Positions 1 to 6,437 of a stretch of DNA of 41,058 bases are shown here, one piece after another. The notes under the pieces were generated by a model. The model saw only the letters and a program-made list of their open reading frames with translations, ran no database searches and was not told the origin of the DNA. A program made the position numbers and the translations under genes. The stretch is from positions 1 to 41,058 of IMG/VR virus record IMGVR_UViG_3300046376_000145; one strand, written 5' to 3'. This DNA comes from a virus. How positions within the stretch are numbered: position 1 is the stretch's first letter; every line of letters begins with the position of its first letter.

Positions 1-127
1 CGTCCACCGCCTCCTGGGCGCTGTACCACTGCTCCCCGCGCATGGTGTCGCGCCAGGCTGACGCCTCACCGCCGGCCTTGTCGGCGTACATGCTGGCGAT
101 GTTGTCGCTGACCTTGTCCAGTAGGTC
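1..127. repeat. Terminal direct repeat, left copy (contig circularises)
   Basis: Bases 1-127 are identical to bases 40932-41058. Both copies lie in the same reading frame of the capsid protease gene, which becomes one intact gene when the ends are joined. The length of 127 equals a common maximum assembler k-mer, so I read this as the overlap left when a circular (circularly permuted or concatemeric) phage genome is assembled, not as a biological terminal repeat. The unique genome is then 40,931 bp. Confidence 0.95.
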
Positions 128-922
128 GGCCAGGTCGCGCATGTCGGCGGCGTTGCCCCGGCACGCCCCCATGGCGTCGTGGATCATCATTGAGCTGTTG
201 GGCATCATCGTCACCGAGTCGGCGGCCATGCAGATGAACGACGCCGCCGAGGCGGCCAGCCCGTACACGGTGGCGTTGACGGTGGCCTTGTGCGCGCGGA
301 GCAGGTTGGCGATGGCGACGCCGTCGAACACATCGCCACCCGGCGAGTTGACCCGCAGGTGGATGGACGGCGCGGTGACGTCGGTGAGCTGGCGGGCGAA
401 GTCGGCGGCGGTGACGCCCCAGAAGCCGATCTCGTCCTGGATGTCCAGCACAGCCTCATCGGCGTTGGTGGAGTTGCTGAACTGGAACCAGGTCTTCCCG
501 TCACCGGCCAGCTGCGCCCGGGGGGCGTGCTGGCGCACCCGGTCCTCACTGGACAGCATCCCGAGCGTGACGGCCTGGTTCCAGAACGCCTTCAGTTCAG
601 CGCTCATGGAATCGCTCGCCTTCTTGTTGTAGTCGTTCAGGTGCGCCTGAAGGTGTGAGCGCACGCCGCTCTTGTCACCGCCGGGAATGCTCGATCCGGC
701 CAGCCGCGCCAATCCGTTTCGGCATCCCGGAATGTTCGCCGGCCCGCCGTCGGTGGTGTGGTGCGGGAATTTGTAGTCGTCCTTTTTGTCGCTACCGCTT
801 TCCGCCTGCCACGCCATGCAGTAGTGCAGAACGGATGCGGTGTTGGGCATCGCGGCCACAGCCGCCGGCCCATCCCACGGGGTGTTGACCGTGGATGTGT
901 GGTGGACGCCGATTGCGGGCAT
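1..922 (-). CDS. Capsid maturation protease, ClpP-like (S14), 5' part; continues at 41058-40720
   Basis: This serine protease should process capsid and scaffold during head assembly. The gene starts at ATG 922, overlapping the stop of the MuF gene (ATGA), and stays open to base 1; with the other end of the contig it encodes 377 residues. Residues 1-105 form an extra N-terminal domain (PHH at about 58, then a region ending SHLQAHLNDY). Residues from about 106 are ClpP-like: RVNSPGGDVFDG (190-201), GLAAS with the probable nucleophile Ser225, and MIHD with the probable catalytic His248. An internal ATG at 607 (residue 106) has AAGAAGG upstream and could give a protease-only form. The gene sits between MuF and major capsid, the usual place. 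Confidence 0.93.
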   Translation of the reverse strand, partial: MPAIGVHHTSTVNTPWDGPAAVAAMPNTASVLHYCMAWQAESGSDKKDDYKFPHHTTDGGPANIPGCRNGLARLAGSSIPGGDKSGVRSHLQAHLNDYNKKASDSMSAELKAFWNQAVTLGMLSSEDRVRQHAPRAQLAGDGKTWFQFSNSTNADEAVLDIQDEIGFWGVTAADFARQLTDVTAPSIHLRVNSPGGDVFDGVAIANLLRAHKATVNATVYGLAASAASFICMAADSVTMMPNSSMMIHDAMGACRGNAADMRDLADLLDKVSDNIASMYADKAGGEASAWRDTMRGEQWYSAQEAVD

Positions 923-1734
923 CACGCCGCCGCCTTTCGATAGACGCCGACAACTGTGCCCCGGCATCGGTCACGCCCAAGGCAGTCGATATAGCCGCGC
1001 ACGGGATAGTCCTCATACACCCGGCTGAAGTCACCATCCACGGTGTTGCCGAGCAGGGTCCCGTGGATCTCGTCGCACGGCTCGCACGTGTTGGTGTCTA
1101 GCACCTCGGACGCGTAGACGAACACGTCGTCCACACCGAGCAGGGTGAGCATGCGGGCGTGGTTGCCCGCGCCGTGCAGCGCCGCGCCGAGCACGTAGTT
1201 CAGTTGGGCGTCGGTCAGGTTGGCGACATGCTCGTGCACCAGCTGCTGAGTCTGCGGCACCGAGCTGTTCGGCCCGTGCACGCGGGCCGCCTCGCTGCCA
1301 GCGGACTGGCCGAGACTGGTGGCCAGCAGCGTCACCGCGATGGTCGCCTCCACCTCCAGCTCGGCGTCGCTGGGTGTCTGCGGTGTGACGCCGGTGGCGT
1401 CCTGTGCGACCAACTCGGCGGCGGCCAGCGTGGCGCTGGTGGCGGCGAAGGCGGACAGGGCGCGGGTGACCATGCGCCGGGCGTTGTCCAGCGACGGCAG
1501 GCCGAGCCGCGCCAGGCCGGCCTTGTCGCCGGCGTGCAGCGTCTTGCCGATCTCGCCCACAAACCACTGCGTCCAGGTGCTCTTCACCGTCGCCCACGAC
1601 GCCACCAGCGCGGTCAGCGCGATGCCGAGCGCCGCGGCCACCGGGGCCAGGTCCACGGACTCGGCGGCCTGTGGATCCTTGCTACCCAGCGTGTCCATAC
1701 GGACCACAGTCGGTGACATTCCGGCGCCGGTCAC
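922..1734 (-). CDS. MuF-like minor head protein
   Basis: This is a 270-residue minor capsid protein that probably sits at or near the portal. The C-terminal region carries a Mu gpF-like signature with conserved cysteines: NTCEPCDEIHG, then a Cys-containing stretch ending RCRGTVVGVY. The N-terminal half is Ala-rich helix. The start is GTG 1734, overlapping the portal stop (GTGA), and its own stop overlaps the protease start. The portal-MuF-protease-capsid order is standard for HK97-type head modules. Assignment rests on motif and position. Confidence 0.85.
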   Translation of the reverse strand: MTGAGMSPTVVRMDTLGSKDPQAAESVDLAPVAAALGIALTALVASWATVKSTWTQWFVGEIGKTLHAGDKAGLARLGLPSLDNARRMVTRALSAFAATSATLAAAELVAQDATGVTPQTPSDAELEVEATIAVTLLATSLGQSAGSEAARVHGPNSSVPQTQQLVHEHVANLTDAQLNYVLGAALHGAGNHARMLTLLGVDDVFVYASEVLDTNTCEPCDEIHGTLLGNTVDGDFSRVYEDYPVRGYIDCLGRDRCRGTVVGVYRKAAA

Positions 1735-3113
1735 AGGTCACCCCAGCTGGGCGCGAACTGGTCCACGAACGCCTGCACCGCGCGCCGGCCGGGCATCGTC
1801 GCCATGATCTCGGGCAGTGACTTGGCCTGCTGGGGCGTCACCACCGGTGTGTCCTGGTTCGGCCCCGGCGGCCCGACGAAGCGCATGGCCGGCATGGACA
1901 GCGACGCCAGCACGTCGTCCGGGTGCCAGCCGGCGGCCACCATCTCGGCGGCAGCGTGCGAGTTGCTGGCGGTGGTGGCGGCGTCGGCCTGCCAGTCCTC
2001 GGGGATGATGTTGTCGAAGTCGAAACAGAACGTGCCGCTGGCCCCGCTGGCGAACATGGGCAGCAGGTACCAGTTGAGCGCGGCCCGCCACCGACGCGCC
2101 TTGTTGGTGATGGTCCACTTGGTCCACACATACTCGGACGCCTCGGCGTTGGCGCGGTTGACGTCCTCGGTCACGCCAATGATGCTCTTGGGTGTCCGGA
2201 AGCCCTCGTAAATGGCGTTCCGGTCATCCTGCCTCATCTGCGTGAACTGCATGTCCTTGAGCGAGACATCATTCTGAATCCACTTGCCGCGCTCCAGAAT
2301 GGCGACACGATGCGCATTCCGAACGCCACGGTGCTGCTCCGCCCACCGTTCGGTGACCTCGGCCAGCTCCCTTTCGGTGAGCAATGCTTCCTCATCCAGC
2401 TGGATGATTCCGCCTGGATTCGCGCCATTCTTGAAGAAGTTCCGGCGGTATTCCGACGTCATGTGCGCGGCTTCGAGGTCGGTCAGTAGCGGCTTGGCAG
2501 GCGACATGCCGCCGAGCGGGTCGTTCGGGTCCGGCACCTGGATGGGAATGACCTCATCCAGCTGGAGCGGAATGAACGTGCCGTCGTCGCGGATGTAGGC
2601 GTACCCAGCCAGGAACTGCTCGGGATCGGGCACCGGCACGATGCGCGTGCGGATCACCGGCCACATGGACGTGGGGATGCCGGCGGTGCGCGCCACCACG
2701 AGGTAGACCAGGCCGGTCAGCTCCACCAGCAGCTGGCTGTACTCCACGAAGAACTGCTGGTGCATGAACGCGTTGGGCTTCTGCCACAGGCGCAGCGCGG
2801 CGTGGTCGGGGACTTCCTTGCGCGGGTCCGGACCGCTGATCCGGCCGCGGCCGGTGCTGGTCTGGAACAGCCGCCACTCCAGGCCGCCGACGGCCTCGGC
2901 GTTGAGCGCCGCCGCCGAGTAGAGCGGCGTCGACTTGCCGTACTGGTCCACCTGGCGCTGGCTGTCGTTGCCCTTGCCGGTGAGCATGGTCAGCGCCGAC
3001 GCGCGCCGTGACCCGGTGATCGGCACCGGCGGGCGCTCGCCCTCGGGGAGTGCCGGTGCAGCGTTCGTGGTGACCCGCCGCGCCAGTGAGCTACCGAGGG
3101 ACCGCACCGCCAT
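1731..3113 (-). CDS. Portal protein, HK97/SPP1-type
   Basis: This 460-residue protein should form the dodecameric ring through which DNA enters the head. Features of the phage portal family include LLVELTGLVYLVVART, the GMSPAKPLLTDLEAAHMTSEYRRNFF region shortened here as GMSPAKPLL...YRRNFFKNGANPGG, and a C-terminal helix region ending AFVDQFAPSWGDL. I chose ATG 3113 (MAVRSLGSS) with AGAGGACGG upstream; the frame stays open further upstream but that stretch overlaps the previous gene and is Arg/Ser-rich shadow. It follows large terminase and a small membrane protein. Confidence 0.92.
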   Translation of the reverse strand: MAVRSLGSSLARRVTTNAAPALPEGERPPVPITGSRRASALTMLTGKGNDSQRQVDQYGKSTPLYSAAALNAEAVGGLEWRLFQTSTGRGRISGPDPRKEVPDHAALRLWQKPNAFMHQQFFVEYSQLLVELTGLVYLVVARTAGIPTSMWPVIRTRIVPVPDPEQFLAGYAYIRDDGTFIPLQLDEVIPIQVPDPNDPLGGMSPAKPLLTDLEAAHMTSEYRRNFFKNGANPGGIIQLDEEALLTERELAEVTERWAEQHRGVRNAHRVAILERGKWIQNDVSLKDMQFTQMRQDDRNAIYEGFRTPKSIIGVTEDVNRANAEASEYVWTKWTITNKARRWRAALNWYLLPMFASGASGTFCFDFDNIIPEDWQADAATTASNSHAAAEMVAAGWHPDDVLASLSMPAMRFVGPPGPNQDTPVVTPQQAKSLPEIMATMPGRRAVQAFVDQFAPSWGDL

Positions 3114-3384
3114 TCTGGCCACCGTCCTCTGCCTCGCCCGACGCGCCGCCGGTGATGTAGTCCAGGGCGAAGAACGAGATACCGACAGCCACGAACCCCG
3201 CCACCTGGGTCCATTGGAACATGGCATAGTCGATGGCTGCCAAGCCGCAGGCCTGGAGCGCGACCGAGCGGATGCTGGCGGCGCTGCGCCGGGTCAGCTT
3301 CGCAACCCGGTCCGCGAGGCGCAGGGCCCGGCCGCCAGCGGTCTGGACGGCGGCCACGCCGAGGGTGGAGACACTGGCGGTCAT
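3091..3384 (-). CDS. Small membrane protein between terminase and portal
   Basis: A 97-residue protein starting at ATG 3384, with GAGGAGA upstream and a 4-base ATGA overlap with the large terminase stop. A basic helix (about residues 18-38) is followed by one or two hydrophobic segments (about 40-75), then a Gly-rich acidic tail. It overlaps the portal start by 23 bases. Small membrane proteins occur at this position in other actinophages but I know no function. It could act in DNA packaging at the membrane, though nothing in the sequence shows this. Confidence 0.75.
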   Translation of the reverse strand: MTASVSTLGVAAVQTAGGRALRLADRVAKLTRRSAASIRSVALQACGLAAIDYAMFQWTQVAGFVAVGISFFALDYITGGASGEAEDGGQNGGAVPR

Positions 3385-4781
3385 GCTGCTCTCCTCTTGA
3401 TTCCCGAGGTGACCCGGTCCACCCGGGCCACGACGTAGCGCATGGCGTCCATGCCGTGGTCGTTCTCCTTGACCGGCACGTCCTTGCTGACCTTGCCCTC
3501 CTGCTGATCCCACACGTAGGAGCCGATCTCGTCCAGTGTGGACGCCGGTTTGCCCGCGTCACGAAGGCTCTGGTCCAGCTTGGCCAGCGCGCCGCGGAGC
3601 AGGTAGAGCCGCGGCCGGCCGTCGGCCTGGACCTTGAGCCGGGACTGCACGGCCTGGATGCCTGGCTTGACCCACTTCACCGCCGACACCGTGCCGCGGC
3701 CGTAGTGCTTGCGGAAGGTGGCGCGGTCCTCGGCGTCGTGGTCGCAGATGATCGACCACGCCTCGGGCTCGCGCTCCTGGCCCTTGGCGTTGAAGATCAC
3801 CCGGCGGAGGTCTTTGACGTGGTCCTCCACCAGGCGCTGGGTCATGTACTGCTCGGCGTAGAGGTAGAGCCGGCCGTCGTCGTCCTCGGCCCACCGCTGG
3901 ATGACGGTGGGGTTGGTGAACCCGAAGTCGATGCTCCACCAGCGCTGCCAGTGCCAGGGCAGGCCCTTGGCGCACAGTCGCGTGTCGGGCCACCCATCAT
4001 GCAGGGCGGCGATGTCCGCGAGCGTCGGGCTGTGCACGGCTGCGTCATAGGACTCATACACCTGGCCATCGGTGGCCACCCACTTCCCGTCACGGAGCCG
4101 GGCCAGGCGGACGCCGGTGAGGTCGTCCAGCCGGCCCATGTAGTCCGCGCCGTCGGCGGTGAGCGTGCCGTCGCGCTGGTAGAGCCGGGGGTTGTCCTTG
4201 TGCCGGGACTCGAACAGCACGGTGACGCCAGCGTCGGCGCGTTGCTTGAGCCAGTGCGTCGGCGTGTCCGGGTTGGTGTCCGCGATCAGCTGCTGGAAGC
4301 TGACCACGCCGTTGCGCAGTCGGGTGTTGGCCATCTCCCAGTCGGTGATGGTGAGCTGGGTGGCTTCCTGCACGTAGATGGCGTCGTACTCGGACGACAT
4401 GATCTGATCCGGGTTGTTCATGCCGCCGATGGCGATGAACGACCCGTTGGTGTAGCGGTAGCCCGCGGCCTCGGACCGGCTACCACCGAAGTAGTCGCAG
4501 AGGCCGAGCGCCAGCGCCTCCTTGGCGACGTGCTCTTTCCAGGTGACCAGCGCGGTGGAGGCCAGGTCGGCGGCCACCTTGCGCAGGATCAGTCCGCGCA
4601 TGCCGGGGTTGAGCAGCGCCATGAGGTGGAGCTTCTCCAGGCAGGCACGCGTCTTGCCGGTGCCGGCCGGCCCGGACAGCAGCACTTCTTTGCCGCGGTA
4701 GCCGAACAGCGACTTGGCCGCGCCCCACGGTTCGTAGACGTGGCGGACGGTGGTGCGCGGCCGGGTCAGCGCCGACGTCAC
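3381..4781 (-). CDS. Terminase large subunit
   Basis: This 466-residue protein is the ATP-driven DNA packaging motor and nuclease. The N-terminal ATPase shows Walker A SGPAGTGKT and a Walker B-like strand IYVQEAT, where Gln replaces the usual Asp before the catalytic Glu. The C-terminal RNase H-like nuclease has Asp residues in SIDFGFTNP, ICDHDAEDR and NDHGMDAMRY. The start is GTG 4781, overlapping the previous stop (GTGA); the longer open frame upstream is Arg/His-rich shadow. It lies after the small subunit and three tiny genes. Confidence 0.95.
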   Translation of the reverse strand: MTSALTRPRTTVRHVYEPWGAAKSLFGYRGKEVLLSGPAGTGKTRACLEKLHLMALLNPGMRGLILRKVAADLASTALVTWKEHVAKEALALGLCDYFGGSRSEAAGYRYTNGSFIAIGGMNNPDQIMSSEYDAIYVQEATQLTITDWEMANTRLRNGVVSFQQLIADTNPDTPTHWLKQRADAGVTVLFESRHKDNPRLYQRDGTLTADGADYMGRLDDLTGVRLARLRDGKWVATDGQVYESYDAAVHSPTLADIAALHDGWPDTRLCAKGLPWHWQRWWSIDFGFTNPTVIQRWAEDDDGRLYLYAEQYMTQRLVEDHVKDLRRVIFNAKGQEREPEAWSIICDHDAEDRATFRKHYGRGTVSAVKWVKPGIQAVQSRLKVQADGRPRLYLLRGALAKLDQSLRDAGKPASTLDEIGSYVWDQQEGKVSKDVPVKENDHGMDAMRYVVARVDRVTSGIKRRAA

Positions 4782-4912
4782 CGCAGCACCAGCCACAGCG
4801 TGTCGACCACCGCGATGAACGTGATCAGGCCGGTGTCCAGCCAGTCGTGCCACCGCGGCCGGCCGTGGGGCAGCCACAGCTGCGATGGGGGCTTCACCGT
4901 CGGTCCAGCCAC
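4778..4912 (-). CDS. Predicted 44-residue single-span membrane protein
   Basis: GTG 4912 to the stop at 4778. A short polar N-terminus (residues 1-22, Pro/Trp-rich) precedes one hydrophobic helix (about residues 28-43, ITFIAVVDTLWLVL). The stop overlaps the large terminase GTG start, and its start lies inside the end of the 66-residue gene, so translation is probably coupled. No family recognised. Confidence 0.5.
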   Translation of the reverse strand: MAGPTVKPPSQLWLPHGRPRWHDWLDTGLITFIAVVDTLWLVLR

Positions 4913-5094
4913 GACCAGGCGGCGGCGACGTGCCGCCAGCGCAGCGAGGTGACGGCGTTGACCAGGCGCATCGGCATGCACAGGCCGAGCGCCATGCAGC
5001 CGAGCCACACCAGCAGGCCGGGCACGCCGCAGAGGCCGACCAGCACGAGCGTGGCCGCGAGGTAGGCCAGCGACACGCCGACGATGCGGGTCAT
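4894..5094 (-). CDS. Predicted 66-residue membrane protein
   Basis: ATG 5094 overlaps the stop of the upstream 109-residue gene (ATGA). Two hydrophobic segments (about residues 3-22 and 26-45) end in a basic, Trp-rich tail (RWRHVAAAWSWLDRR). The position just before large terminase and the overlap chain support a real gene; the function is unknown. Confidence 0.6.
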   Translation of the reverse strand: MTRIVGVSLAYLAATLVLVGLCGVPGLLVWLGCMALGLCMPMRLVNAVTSLRWRHVAAAWSWLDRR

Positions 5095-5420
5095 GGCCGC
5101 ATCGGTCCGTTCCACTCGACATCGGGATCAGCGGGTTCGGTGCCGACCTCCACCCACGTGGCGTCGCCGTTGGGACAGACGTGACCGCCATCGTGCCCAG
5201 CGTTCAGATGGCACCAGTGCTGCCTGCGGAACCCAGGGTCGATCAGGCCGGCCGAGCACGGAGCCGGCGCGTCGGGGTCGTCCTGGACAGGCCGAGGGGC
5301 GCAGTCGACGGCGTTCATGGCTCCGATCACGCCGCCGCCCGCGAGCGCCATCAGCAACTCAACCGGAACTGATACCGGATTGTTACTCGGCGGGGGCGCC
5401 ATTCCGTCACTCTGCGTCAC
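5091..5420 (-). CDS. Protein with a Cys2His2-like motif, between terminase subunits
   Basis: A 109-residue protein starting at GTG 5420, overlapping the small terminase stop (GTGA). The N-terminal third is Pro/Ala-rich with a short hydrophobic stretch (about residues 20-35). The C-terminal part carries Cys, then CHLNAGHDGGH, fitting C-x14-C-x5-H-x3-H. The same spacing occurs repeatedly in the plus-strand early genes at 12.3-14.8 kb, so this is the one late-operon member of that set. Metal binding is inferred from the residues only. Confidence 0.7.
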   Translation of the reverse strand: MTQSDGMAPPPSNNPVSVPVELLMALAGGGVIGAMNAVDCAPRPVQDDPDAPAPCSAGLIDPGFRRQHWCHLNAGHDGGHVCPNGDATWVEVGTEPADPDVEWNGPMRP

Positions 5421-5929
5421 TTCAGCGCCTCCGGATCGACACCGACGACGCTGTACTCCACCGTGGCGTCCATCGTGACCTTCTGCTGGGTGGGCGCGTT
5501 CTCCCCCATCAGCACCGACAGCTGCGCGTGGATCATGCGCGCCTCACGGATCGCGGCCAGCTTGGGCGCGTCGTCCACCAGCGGCTTGCCCGTAGTCGGG
5601 TCGTGCACCACCACGCCGTTGCTGTGCGCCACATGGTCGCGGTCCATGACCTCCTGGGCGCGGCGCATGAGCTCGGCCAGCTGCTCGGACCGCTCGGCCC
5701 GCAATTCGGCCATGGCCGGCGCGGGGATGGCCCGCAGCGCCCGCCGCCACTGCTCCCACACCGATTGCTTGGACGGCGCGTGGCCCGTCTTGCCCGGATC
5801 GGTGGGCCACTCGCCGGCCTCCCACAGCCGCCGTCCGATCTCGTCGAACGGGATGGCATCCCGGCGCAACTCCACGATCCGCATGCGGGCGATGGCCCCG
5901 GCTTCCTCTTTCCAAACGCCTCTGTCCAT
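5417..5929 (-). CDS. Terminase small subunit
   Basis: This 170-residue protein is likely to recognise the packaging site and deliver DNA to the large subunit. A helix-turn-helix-like N-terminus (about residues 14-40, with FDEIGRRLWEAG) is followed by long charged helices suited to oligomerisation (about 65-100 and 120-145) and a short C-terminal tail. It is the first structural gene of the late operon. The start is ATG 5929, with GGGAGGCGG about 13 bases upstream. Assignment is by helix-turn-helix, position and size. Confidence 0.82.
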   Translation of the reverse strand: MDRGVWKEEAGAIARMRIVELRRDAIPFDEIGRRLWEAGEWPTDPGKTGHAPSKQSVWEQWRRALRAIPAPAMAELRAERSEQLAELMRRAQEVMDRDHVAHSNGVVVHDPTTGKPLVDDAPKLAAIREARMIHAQLSVLMGENAPTQQKVTMDATVEYSVVGVDPEALK

Positions 5930-5984
5930 GCCGCCGGCTCACCGCCTCCCGAGGTCAGGTGGCGTAGTCACAATGACGATGCCA

Positions 5985-6001
5985 CGTTGCACACGGTAGC
6001 A
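5985..6001 (-). promoter_or_regulatory. Late-operon promoter candidate (TGCTACCGTGTGCAAC copy 2)
   Basis: Read on the minus strand, TGCTACCGTGTGCAAC occupies 6001-5986 and repeats exactly at 6401-6386. TACCGT (5998-5993) fits an actinobacterial -10 box (TAnnnT). Transcription should begin about 5986-5985, leaving a leader of roughly 56 bases before the small terminase gene. TTGC...GCAA also flanks the box, so a repressor or activator site is possible. No clear -35 box is visible. Confidence 0.6.
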
Positions 6002-6007
6002 AGAAGC

Positions 6008-6035
6008 GGCGGCGAACACGCGGTCCACCGCCGCC
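6008..6035 (-). terminator. GC hairpin before the late promoter
   Basis: GGCGGCG (6008-6014) pairs with CGCCGCC (6029-6035) around a 14-base loop. On the minus strand it lies just after the helix-turn-helix gene stop and is followed by CTTCTTGC, then the TACCGT box. It probably ends the helix-turn-helix transcript before the late promoter. Confidence 0.5.
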
Positions 6036-6037
6036 TG

Positions 6038-6385
6038 TCAGCCTACTTGGTGAGCTTCTTCACTAGCCACCGGACGATCGGATGGCCCGGCTCCTTCGCC
6101 GGTTTCGGTGGGTCGTGCTTGCCCATCAGTCTGCTCCCCGTCGCTCACGATGACCCAGTCGGTGCGCTCGAACTCCTCCAGCTTGGTGAGCCGGTAGCGC
6201 ACCAGCGGGTGGCCGCCGGCGCGGCGCTTGAACAGCACCACCGCGCCGGCGGGCAGTGCGCCGCGCTGGCGGTAGTAGTGCAGCTGGCGGACGCTGCACC
6301 CCAGGTAGCGGGCCGCCGCGTGCCGGCTGAGAAGTCCGGGGGCGTTCGGATCCACCCGCTCTCCGGTGTCGATGTCGTCCGTCAT
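6038..6385 (-). CDS. Helix-turn-helix DNA-binding protein (MerR/excisionase-like fold)
   Basis: A 115-residue protein. Residues about 16-50 (LLSRHAAARYLGCSVRQL, then YYRQRGALPAG) match the winged-helix layout of MerR/HTH_17-type domains; the tail is polar and acidic. I chose ATG 6385, seven bases after the TACCGT box and with no ribosome binding site, which suggests a leaderless message. Lying alone between a terminator-promoter unit and the late promoter, it is a candidate regulator of late genes. It is not evidence for lysogeny because no integrase is present. Confidence 0.75.
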   Translation of the reverse strand: MTDDIDTGERVDPNAPGLLSRHAAARYLGCSVRQLHYYRQRGALPAGAVVLFKRRAGGHPLVRYRLTKLEEFERTDWVIVSDGEQTDGQARPTETGEGAGPSDRPVASEEAHQVG

Positions 6386-6401
6386 GTTGCACACGGTAGC
6401 A
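6386..6401 (-). promoter_or_regulatory. Leaderless promoter of the helix-turn-helix gene (copy 1 of the repeat)
   Basis: The 16-base sequence is identical to 5986-6001. On the minus strand TACCGT (6398-6393) is followed by seven bases, GTGCAAC, and then directly by the ATG at 6385. A transcript starting seven bases after the -10 box would begin at the start codon. No Shine-Dalgarno sequence is present. Confidence 0.6.
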
Positions 6402-6433
6402 CGGACGGGCCGCCGAGTGTGACGGCCCGTCCG
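6402..6433 (-). terminator. Terminator of the replication gene
   Basis: CGGACGGGCCG (6402-6412) and CGGCCCGTCCG (6423-6433) form a perfect 11-bp stem with a 10-base loop, four bases after the stop codon of the polymerase fusion. It abuts the next promoter, so termination and re-initiation are packed into under 50 bp. It lacks a T-run, as is common for actinobacterial terminators. Confidence 0.7.
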
Positions 6434-6437
6434 CAGG

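Noticed and set aside
1-127. 127-bp end repeat as a biological direct terminal repeat
   Set aside because: It lies within a coding gene, is exactly a common k-mer length, and joins the frame perfectly when collapsed.
3456-4952. Long plus-strand frame of 498 codons opposite the large terminase gene
   Set aside because: Typical high-GC shadow: the antisense gene has clear terminase motifs, and this frame gives Val/Gly/Arg-rich sequence without domains. The same applies to the long frames opposite the replication gene, tape measure and tail hub.
6038-6385. Helix-turn-helix gene as an excisionase and sign of a temperate phage
   Set aside because: No integrase, attachment site or immunity repressor is recognisable, and the gene sits between replication and late genes, so regulation is the simpler reading.
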